In this document: piece by piece, positions 16,263-22,915 of the stretch
How positions within the stretch are numbered: position 1 is the stretch's first letter
Layout of the letters: every line of letters starts with the position of its first letter
Origin: Opitutia bacterium
GTDB taxonomy: Bacteria > Verrucomicrobiota > Verrucomicrobiia > Opitutales > UBA953
Assembly: GCA_003569165.1 (NCBI GenBank)
Contig: BGOI01000005.1
Span: forward strand, 73,560-107,674
Direction of reading: 5' to 3'
DNA: 34,115 bases
Program-made: the position numbers and the translations under genes
The notes under the pieces: generated by a model
Database searches by the model: none
What the model was told of the DNA's origin: nothing
What the model saw: only the letters and a program-made list of their open reading frames with translations

Positions 16263-17654
16263 GTGAACTTGTTTACATCTAAGACCATTTCTGAAAAGCT
16301 TGGGGTTACCGAGCAGACTGCCACTAGGTTGATGCGGACGGGTAAAATTAAGTCGGAATCTATTGGTGGGCAATGGTTAGCCACAGAAGAATCCTTTGAA
16401 GCATTTCTTGCCGATCCTAAGTCGTCATATGATCCAAAAGACAAGAAAAGGACTGAGAAAAAAATACCCAAACACGTAGCACTCAGTTTTTTTAGTGGAG
16501 CGATGGGCCTGGATATTGGCTTAGAGCAGGCGGGGATTGAGACTTTGCTTGCTTGTGAGCTTGAGCCGGCAGCGCGCCGCACGATTTTGAAGAATCGTCC
16601 TGGCATTGCTTTGATTGGTGACCTTTTGAACTACACGTCAAAAGACATCCTAGATTTTGCTGGTATCCCAAAGGGGAAGGAGGTCGACCTGATTGTTGGT
16701 GGTCCTCCCTGTCAGGCTTTTTCAACGGCTGGTAAGCGAGCGGCATTTAACGATAAGCGAGGGAATGTTTTTCTGCGTTACGTCGAAATGATTTTAGAGA
16801 TTAAGCCTAAGTTTGCAGTTATTGAAAACGTCAGAGGTCTACTTTCTGCATGTCTCGAGCATGTGCCTCATGAGGAGAGATCGAAAAGCTTTGGTTCTCG
16901 TAAGAATGAGAAGCCTGGTTCGGCTTTGCTGAAGGTCATTGAGATGTTGGAGAGGGCTGGTTACGGTGTTTCATTTAACCTTTATAACGCGGCCAATTTT
17001 GGCACCCCTCAGAGTCGGGAACGTGTGGTTATTCTATGTTCTAGGGATGGAGAAAAGTTGCCATACCTCACTCCTACGCATCAGGAAGATGGCGAATTCG
17101 GACTACCTTCTTGGCGCACATTTGAGGAAGTTGTAAAAGGTCTGCCAAAATCGCTTAACTTCATCCCGTTTCCGGAAAAGAGGCTTAAGTATTACCGGAT
17201 GCTAAAAGCCGGACAATATTGGAAAGATCTACCAGTGGAGATGCAGAAGGCGGCAATGGGTAATTCATACTTCTCGGGTGGAGGTAAGACAGGTTTCTTC
17301 AGGCGCTTGGCCTGGGATAAGCCTGCCCCGACATTGGTCACTCATCCCGCAATGCCAGCAACCGACTTGGCTCATCCAGTTGAGAATAGGCCTCTTACTG
17401 TCGAGGAATACAAACGTGTGCAGGAGTTTCCTGATGACTATGTAATTTGTGGATCGCTTATCGAGCAGTATAAGCAAATCGGGAATGCAGTTCCTGTTGG
17501 CCTTGGGCGCGCAATCGGTGTCGCGCTGCTGTCGAACCTTGGCGGAAGGAGAATCAAGCAGTTCCCTGGCTTCGAGTATTCGCGGTATAAAAATACAGAC
17601 CGCGAAAATTGGGCAAAGCAGATGGGGTTTTCTCAGCTAAATTTCGATTTATAG
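16263..17654 (+). CDS. DNA (cytosine-5) methyltransferase with N-terminal HTH domain
   Basis: Type II C5-methyltransferase, 463 aa, GTG start. Residues 3-52 form an excisionase/MerR-like helix-turn-helix (TSKTISEKLGVTEQTATRLM). The catalytic part follows: motif I SFFSGAMGLDIG (75-86), motif IV GGPPCQAFS with nucleophile C150, motif VI IENVRG, motif VIII TPQSRERVV and motif X QIGNAVPVGLGRAIG. The target-recognition region includes TLVTHPAMPATDLAHPVENR, which recalls methyltransferases for GGWCC such as M.SinI (from memory). N-terminal HTH domains in several C5-methyltransferases repress their own gene, so self-regulation is plausible. The gene is visibly AT-richer than its neighbours, suggesting horizontal transfer. 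Its last 6 nt overlap the opposing endonuclease gene. Confidence 0.93.
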   Translation: MNLFTSKTISEKLGVTEQTATRLMRTGKIKSESIGGQWLATEESFEAFLADPKSSYDPKDKKRTEKKIPKHVALSFFSGAMGLDIGLEQAGIETLLACELEPAARRTILKNRPGIALIGDLLNYTSKDILDFAGIPKGKEVDLIVGGPPCQAFSTAGKRAAFNDKRGNVFLRYVEMILEIKPKFAVIENVRGLLSACLEHVPHEERSKSFGSRKNEKPGSALLKVIEMLERAGYGVSFNLYNAANFGTPQSRERVVILCSRDGEKLPYLTPTHQEDGEFGLPSWRTFEEVVKGLPKSLNFIPFPEKRLKYYRMLKAGQYWKDLPVEMQKAAMGNSYFSGGGKTGFFRRLAWDKPAPTLVTHPAMPATDLAHPVENRPLTVEEYKRVQEFPDDYVICGSLIEQYKQIGNAVPVGLGRAIGVALLSNLGGRRIKQFPGFEYSRYKNTDRENWAKQMGFSQLNFDL

Positions 17655-18307
17655 ACTGTCTCCCCTGAGTTTCTTCTTCAGAAACTGAAGGAATCCTTCT
17701 TCGGAAAGTCGAAGCCTTCCTTTTGAGTCCGGAAAGCTAGTCCAGTTGGTTTGGCCTGTCTTGCTGAAGAACCTAAACCATTTATCGATTTCTGTTCCTT
17801 CGCGCACTTCTAGGCTCGACGAGTTTTCCGTATTATCTCGGCACTTTATTTGGAGGAATTGCTCGAACCTGCAGTTTGATACCTTAATGAAATCCACCTT
17901 GTTCACTATTGATCCTGAGCACCAGATCCACCCCTCGCTCCAGAGTGATTCATAGATGTAAGCTTCTAGGTAGGCGCCGATAATATTCTCAATGCCATGG
18001 CTTGCTTGTGATAGTCGAAGAACTGTGTGAGGCGGGAGCTGGGAACCGAAAACCACGATTCAGCCACGATACACATGGCAGGGTCGTGAGGGGACTCTGA
18101 TACCGTCGGATTTTTTAGATCACGCCCCTTTTTAAATGAAGTTGCCAGCTTGAGTAGAACTCCGGCCGATTGAAGGTCGGCGTCCTTATTCTTTTTTGTC
18201 CTGAAAGCTGGCTGTTCCTTTAAGAGTCTAACTATTTCAGAGAAATTGGCAGCAGCTCGTTCGTCGCCGTATTTCTTGAGATATACTTGGTGTGCTAAAT
18301 CCAGCAT
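17649..18307 (-). CDS. Probable SinI-type restriction endonuclease, one frameshift
   Basis: Two overlapping minus-strand frames make one protein. The first runs from MLDLAHQVYLKKYGDERAAA at 18307 to CIVAESWFSVPSS. The second continues as LPPHTVLRLSQASHGIENII and ends KKKLRGDSL at 17649. One missing base near 18044 accounts for the break and gives 219 aa. The segment VDFIKVSN ... FLQIKCRDNTENSSSLEVRE has the D-x(n)-QxK look of a PD-(D/E)xK nuclease core, followed by KWFRFF and NWTSF as I recall from the SinI endonuclease family (GGWCC cutters). Its position facing a C5-methyltransferase and sharing its AT-rich composition support a restriction-modification pair. Family assignment is by eye. 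The enzyme may be inactive if the frameshift is real. Confidence 0.7.
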
Positions 18308-18375
18308 TATCGTATTAATAAGCCTGCATGGCTTGGGGCGAACAGAATTTGCCTTAAAACTATATTACTTGTAAA

Positions 18376-19187
18376 TCACTTCTTCGTCGGGGAGGCCAGA
18401 GCGACCTTCTCGAGCCACTCGGCGACCTTCGGGTATTCGGAGGGCGCGAAGGCATGGCCGACGCCGGCCATCTCGCTGCCGACGACCGTCGCGCCCTTGG
18501 CCTTGAGGGCCTTGGGCAGCTGGCTGGTATTCGGCTTGTTGGAGCCTTTCTCGCCGCCCCAGCAGGCGTAGGCGAACTTCCCCTGCAGGTCGGGGAGATT
18601 GCCCTTCGAGGAATAGGCCGTGCCGCCGCCATCCGCGAAGACGAAGATGCCGAAGTAGTCGGTGAGCTTCGGGCCGCTGCTCAGGCGCAGCATGCCGTCG
18701 ATGGCGTGGCCACCGTTGCTGAAGCCAGCGATGATCGAATGCGCCTTGTCGATGTTCGGGATGACCTTGGCGATCTCATCGAGCATGAAGCGGTGGTAGG
18801 ACCAGACCTTGCCGTAGTCGCCGACCATGTTCGCCTGCGCGGGATTATTCGCGCCCTTGGGGTAGGGCAGGCCGACGAGGATGAAGTCGCCGACGGGCAG
18901 GAAGACCCCGCTGGGATGGTTGCCGCCTTCGCCGCCGCCCAGCCAGACGACAGCGGGTATTTCTTCGCCGCATCATAATTCGCTGGGACTTTCAGGTGGC
19001 AGGCCGCCCGCGAGCCTCTGCGGTCGACGGTCAGCTCCGGGAAATCAAAGCGCAGCGTGGCCCCGGGCGCGATCTGCGCCTTCAGCTCCGAGCGTGGGAT
19101 GACGACCTCGGTCGGCTTCAACTCTGCCTTATCCGCCGCGACCAAGTTCGTGGTCGCGAGCAGGAGGCAGAGGCGGACGAGGCTCAT
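18376..19187 (-). CDS. Secreted alpha/beta-hydrolase (esterase-like), one frameshift
   Basis: A signal peptide (MSLVRLCLLLATTNLVAA) starts at 19187, followed by HLKVPANYDAAKKYP. The frame then breaks near 18950. In the shifted frame it continues VVWLGGGEGGNHPSGVFLPV, ILVGLPYPKG, then the nucleophile elbow AGFSNGGHAIDG and a closing histidine in GVGHAFAPSEYP. One missing base explains the break; corrected length is 270 aa. The fold is that of secreted esterases or polysaccharide/ester hydrolases; substrate unknown. It lies 5 nt downstream of menD, the position where MenH often sits. The signal peptide and the sequence argue against MenH. Confidence 0.8.
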
Positions 19188-19192
19188 CAGGT

Positions 19193-20899
19193 TCAGCGGA
19201 ACGACTTCTTCCGCCAGGCGGCGTCGGCCTCGCGATCGGTGCGGAATTCGATCACGCGGACGCCTTTGCCGCGCACCTCGAGGAGGCGGCGGAGGTCGTT
19301 CCAGCCGTCGGCGAGGTCGTGACGCACCTTGTGGGCGGCGCAGAGCTTGCCGAGGTCGGTCGCCTGCGGTGTGCCCCAGAGTTGTTCGAAGCGCGCGCTC
19401 TTCGCGACGGCGAGATGATTGAAGATGCCGCCGCCTTGGTTGTTGATCACGACGACCGTGAGGTCGCCGCGATGGCCGTAAGCGGAGAGCAGGGCGTTGC
19501 TATCGTGCAGGAAAGTCAGGTCGCCGCAGAGGAGCACCGTGCGCTTGCCGTCGAGCGACGCGCCAAGGGCGGTCGAGACGGTGCCGTCGATACCATTGGC
19601 GCCGCGGTTGGTAAGGACTTCCGGCCCCGGGCCGGGTGGATGGTAGAACCACTCCACGTCACGGATTGGCATGCTGCTGCCGACGAAGAGGCGGTCATCC
19701 GGGCCAAGGGCTTCATCAAGCAGCGAGACCACGCGTCCTTCGAAGGGCCAGTCGACGTTTACGATGCGCGTGAGTTTCTTGGCGGCGGCTTTCTGGGCCG
19801 TCTGCCAAGCCTTGCCGTAAGCGGAGGCCTTCGCCGAAACCTTATCGCCCGAAGGCACGAGCAGGCCGTCGAGGCGGCTCCAGCGCGAATGCGTCGGGTC
19901 AGTATTCTCACCGGCGCGGCCTAGTTGAATGACGGTGATGTCGCCTTCCTTGAGCCAAGCGCGTAGCACCTTGCTGGTCGGGAGTGGGCCGACGAACACG
20001 GCGGCCTGCGGACGCATTGCCTTGGCGGCTTTAGCGTCGCGCAGGATGAGGTCATAGCCCGAGACCAGCGAAGGTTCGCCAGCGAGGTCGCCGCGGAGCG
20101 TGCCCGCGCCATCGGCGAGGATCGGCCAGCCGGTCAGCTGAGAAAGTTCGCGGAGGGCAGCGGCGCTTTCGTCGCGGTCTTCGAAGGCATGGGGACCGAC
20201 CACGATGACGCCGCGTTCCGTCTTCGACAGCAGGCTGGCCACCGTGGCGGGCGTGAGGGTCGGGCGGACGATGCCGCAGGGCGGGACGGATGTGAAGGTC
20301 TCGAGGTTCAGCCCCGTGGGCGCCTTGAAGCCCTTTTCCGCCTCCGAGGGGGCGAGAGGGTCGCGGAAGGGCAGATTGAGGTGCACCGGGCCGGCCAGAG
20401 GGCTTTGTGCGCGCAGCCAGGCGTCGACCAGCAGCTGGCGCCAGTGGCGGAGCAGGCCGAGGTCGGCGGACGGCACGGCGGCTTCGGCGGACCAGACGGG
20501 GTAGACGGCGTAGATACCGTTCTGAGTGATCGTCTGGCCGGAGTGGCAATCTCGGAGCTCAGGAGGGCGGTCGGCGGTCAGGACGAGCAGGGGCGTGGCC
20601 GAAAGGCGGGCTTCGACGACGGCGGGCAGGTAGTTGGCGGCGGCGGTGCCGGAAGTGCACAGCAACGCGGCGGGTCGGCGGGTCGCCTTGGCGATCCCGA
20701 GGGCGATGAAGCCGGCCGAGCGTTCGTCCAAGGCCACGGTCACCTGGATGCCGGCTTCCTCGGCGAAAGCATGGGCGAGGGGCGTCGAGCGCGATCCCGG
20801 CGAGATCACCACGTGCGTCAGGCCGAGCCGGTGGAGAGTGCGCACGCCCACGTCGGCCCAGAGGGCGTTCGTGTTCAGGTGCTTCGTCGCGCGGGCCAT
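19193..20899 (-). CDS. menD: SEPHCHC synthase MenD
   Basis: Thiamine-diphosphate enzyme of menaquinone synthesis that joins isochorismate and 2-oxoglutarate with loss of CO2. About 568 aa from the ATG at 20899; an in-frame TTG at 20911 is a less likely start. Seen are the MenD N-terminal block VISPGSRSTPLAHAFAEEAG, the catalytic-glutamate region CTSGTAAANYLPAVVEA, PPELRDCHSGQTITQ, and the C-terminal ThDP-binding half with GSSMPIRDVEWF and GDLTFLHDSNALL. Together with menG at 5564 it indicates the classical MenFDHCEBAG route; the other men genes are not in this window. The downstream esterase gene follows by 5 nt. Confidence 0.96.
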   Translation of the reverse strand: MARATKHLNTNALWADVGVRTLHRLGLTHVVISPGSRSTPLAHAFAEEAGIQVTVALDERSAGFIALGIAKATRRPAALLCTSGTAAANYLPAVVEARLSATPLLVLTADRPPELRDCHSGQTITQNGIYAVYPVWSAEAAVPSADLGLLRHWRQLLVDAWLRAQSPLAGPVHLNLPFRDPLAPSEAEKGFKAPTGLNLETFTSVPPCGIVRPTLTPATVASLLSKTERGVIVVGPHAFEDRDESAAALRELSQLTGWPILADGAGTLRGDLAGEPSLVSGYDLILRDAKAAKAMRPQAAVFVGPLPTSKVLRAWLKEGDITVIQLGRAGENTDPTHSRWSRLDGLLVPSGDKVSAKASAYGKAWQTAQKAAAKKLTRIVNVDWPFEGRVVSLLDEALGPDDRLFVGSSMPIRDVEWFYHPPGPGPEVLTNRGANGIDGTVSTALGASLDGKRTVLLCGDLTFLHDSNALLSAYGHRGDLTVVVINNQGGGIFNHLAVAKSARFEQLWGTPQATDLGKLCAAHKVRHDLADGWNDLRRLLEVRGKGVRVIEFRTDREADAAWRKKSFR

Positions 20900-20991
20900 G
20901 GGCACAGGCAATCCAGCAAGGGCAGGGCTGTCCAGCGTCGGCTTGGTTTTGAGTTTAAGCCCGGCCGATTAGCCCTACGTTTTAACGTCAA

Positions 20992-21330
20992 ATGGAGGTC
21001 TTCCTGCATCTGTTGCCCCTGCTCGGGTCCTTGGCGTTCACGGGCCTCCTAATTCATGCGATCTTCTGGGGGATGACGTTCACCATCGACGAGGCCTTCG
21101 TGCGCGTGCGCGTCTACGGTTGGACCGCGCGTCAGGTCGCGCTGAGCGATATCGAATGGGCGGCGCAGGATTGGTGCTTCTGGAACGAGCATTATACCAA
21201 CACCGTGAACCCGAAGCAGATGATCCTACTCCGCCGCCGCACCGGCGTGTTCAAGAATTTCCTCATCAGCCCGCCGTTACCGCCGGAGTTTCTGAAGGAA
21301 CTCGCTGCCCGTGGGGTGACGGTGAGGTGA
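20992..21330 (+). CDS. Small membrane protein of unknown function
   Basis: 112 aa. Residues 5-28 form one hydrophobic segment (FLHLLPLLGSLAFTGLLIHA), followed by a mixed region with VRVYGWTARQVALSDIEWA that resembles a small PH-like membrane-associated domain. Functional assignment is not possible. It is divergent from menD with an 92-bp gap and is followed by element C copy 3. Codon use is normal for the window, so it is probably real. Confidence 0.65.
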   Translation: MEVFLHLLPLLGSLAFTGLLIHAIFWGMTFTIDEAFVRVRVYGWTARQVALSDIEWAAQDWCFWNEHYTNTVNPKQMILLRRRTGVFKNFLISPPLPPEFLKELAARGVTVR

Positions 21331-21335
21331 CTTTA

Positions 21336-21392
21336 GGTAGGGCTGACCACCCTTGGTCAGCCGCGGTTGAGCGAGGGCGCTCAACCCCTACC
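21336..21392. repeat. Twin-hairpin element C, copy 3
   Basis: 57 bp directly after the stop of the small membrane protein. Hairpin 1 is GCTGACCA/TGGTCAGC with an extra C in the loop compared with copy 1. Hairpin 2 is GGTTGAGCG/CGCTCAACC. Boundaries are GGTAGG and CCTACC. Confidence 0.85.
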
Positions 21393-21406
21393 CAAGGCAG
21401 AGAGAC

Positions 21407-21617
21407 TTTTCGGGTCCCAGGTCTCGGCCCTCGGGTTTCTGGTTCAGGTCTTCAGGTGCAGGTTCAGGTCCCGGGTCCCGAACCTGAACCTTCTCACCCG
21501 TACCGGGTCCCCGATTGCCGAGACCCGAGACCTGAAAATGTGCATCCCAACTGATAACCCGGTCTCCGGTTCCCCTTTGAGACATGCTATGTCGTGACGC
21601 GGTCCCGACCCTACCCA
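21407..21617. repeat. Large imperfect palindrome, half D module and 27-nt shared stretch
   Basis: Outer arms 21407-21435 and 21510-21538 match in inverted orientation at about 23 of 29 positions (TTTTC...GGTCTCGGC). Nested inside is a perfect 10-bp hairpin AGGTTCAGGT (21460-21469) with ACCTGAACCT (21482-21491). Further right is a right-hand D arm (CCCGGTCTCCGGTTCCCCTT, 21558-21578). The 27 nt at 21591-21617 are identical to 5310-5336. No coding potential. Confidence 0.7.
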
Positions 21618-21634
21618 TTGAAGGTCGCCCAATA

Positions 21635-21660
21635 AAAAACCCCGGTCGCCCGGGGTTTTT
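21635..21660. terminator. Bidirectional intrinsic terminator
   Basis: A perfect 11-bp stem AAAAACCCCGG (21635-21645) with CCGGGGTTTTT (21650-21660) and loop TCGC. Runs of T follow on both strands. It ends the DUF3500 gene on the minus strand and anything coming from the plus strand. Confidence 0.92.
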
Positions 21661-21671
21661 GTTTCACCGGC

Positions 21672-22706
21672 TTACTTGCCGGCTGCGTGTTCTTTGGCGT
21701 GCTCGGCGAGCGGGTCGTAGGCGAAGTCCTTCTTCAGGTCGCGCCACGAGGCGTGGACGTGGTTGGCGCCGCCCTGGAAGTTGGCCATTTCGAAGAGGAA
21801 GGTCGGGCCCTGGATGCTGTAGTAGTGGGGCTCGCCGACTTCGAGGCCGCCGTTCCAGGCGAAGACGAGGGAGTCCTTCACGGCGTCGATCGCCTTGATC
21901 TCGCGGACGGCGAAGTCGGGGCGGGCGCGGCTGACGTATTCGAAGATGATCTTGCCGAGCATCTGCTTCTGTTCGGCGGTGAGGGCCGTGGCGGCGATGC
22001 CCTTGTGCTTGATGAGTCCGTCGGCCTTCTGCTTGTTGCCGGTCACGATGTCCTTGAAGGGATCCTTGCTGAGGAAGCCCTGCTTGCGCTGCTCGGGCGT
22101 GAGCGACTTCGCGAGCTGGCGGCCGAGGTCGTCTTCATACTGGAGCACTTCCAGACCCACTGGGCCGGGCTGGCCTTCCTTGATCTTGCCCGGGTTGCTG
22201 GCGAAGAAGGAGGGCGTCGAGCTCACGAGCTCGCCGTCGACGAGCGTGAAGTTGAGGGACAGATGGTGACCTTCCCAGCGGAAGCCCCAGGTGCCCTTGG
22301 CGTTCGGAGCGCCGAAGATTGAGACGAAGTAGTTCTCGGCGTCGCGCTTCGGGCCGGAGTCCTTCTCGAGTTCGAACAGCACGTGTTCGAGGGCCATGAT
22401 TTGTTCGGCCTTCATATGCCCGCGACCGCTGAGGGCGACGGAGAGGATGGCCTGAGCGAAGTGGCGCTGGCCGGGATTCATTTCCTTGAGCGGCAGGCCC
22501 TTGCGGGCAGCCGGGACGAAGATCCAGTTCGTGCGCTCGGCGTCATTGAAGCCGAAGGTCGCCTTGGCCTTCTGGTCGGCGTTGAGCGAACCGAGGAAGG
22601 CGCTGGCGGCCGAGGACATTTCTTCGCCGGCGGTATGGCCGAAAGCGGCGGGGACGGCGGCGGCCAGGAGGCACAACACGCTGAGGAGACGGGTGAGGGA
22701 ACGCAT
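21672..22706 (-). CDS. Secreted DUF3500 protein
   Basis: 344 aa from the ATG at 22706, where a signal peptide begins (MRSLTRLLSVLCLLAAAVPA, cleavage near AFG). The open frame upstream of it has no such signal and was rejected. Family landmarks of DUF3500 are FGFNDAERTNWIFVP, RKGLPLKEMNPGQR, GTWGFRWEGHHLSLNFTLV and, near the end, HYYSIQGPTFLFEMANFQGG with NHVHASWRDLKKDF. Histidines in the last two blocks suggest a metal or substrate site, but the family has no established function that I know of. It is transcribed alone, with a strong terminator 12 nt past its stop. Confidence 0.9.
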   Translation of the reverse strand: MRSLTRLLSVLCLLAAAVPAAFGHTAGEEMSSAASAFLGSLNADQKAKATFGFNDAERTNWIFVPAARKGLPLKEMNPGQRHFAQAILSVALSGRGHMKAEQIMALEHVLFELEKDSGPKRDAENYFVSIFGAPNAKGTWGFRWEGHHLSLNFTLVDGELVSSTPSFFASNPGKIKEGQPGPVGLEVLQYEDDLGRQLAKSLTPEQRKQGFLSKDPFKDIVTGNKQKADGLIKHKGIAATALTAEQKQMLGKIIFEYVSRARPDFAVREIKAIDAVKDSLVFAWNGGLEVGEPHYYSIQGPTFLFEMANFQGGANHVHASWRDLKKDFAYDPLAEHAKEHAAGK

Positions 22707-22762
22707 GAGGGGTATCAGGTAAGGACAGGGGTGTAAGGGAAGGGTTCCCTCAGAGCCAGAAA

Positions 22763-22894
22763 GGAATGGCGACGAAGACGCCATTCCGTGCAAAAGTGAT
22801 AAAAACGGCCTCTTGGCAGCCTGTGTTGATGGGCCTCGGTTTGGGCCACGCTTGCACCTTTGCACAGCGCATCGCGCGATTTGCACTTTTGCAC
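22763..22894. repeat. Hairpin and 11-bp inverted repeat downstream of the ABC-F gene
   Basis: The 209-bp gap between the ABC-F stop and the DUF3500 start holds a perfect 9-bp hairpin GGAATGGCG (22763-22771) with CGCCATTCC (22779-22787), followed at once by GTGCAAAAGTG (22788-22798). The perfect inverse of the latter, CACTTTTGCAC, lies at 22884-22894. Two further TTGCAC words lie between them. The hairpin may act as a terminator, although its T run is short. Confidence 0.55.
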
Positions 22895-22915
22895 GCGCAG
22901 CCTTGGGCTTCGCGC

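Noticed and set aside
16213-18370. Direct repeats marking integration ends of the restriction-modification island
   Set aside because: I found only short, loosely similar words (TTGGG..CGAA..ATTTG) at both edges. No integrase, tRNA end or convincing target duplication is present.
18376-19187. Esterase annotated as MenH because it follows menD
   Set aside because: It has an N-terminal signal peptide and resembles secreted esterases; the cytoplasmic MenH role is not supported.
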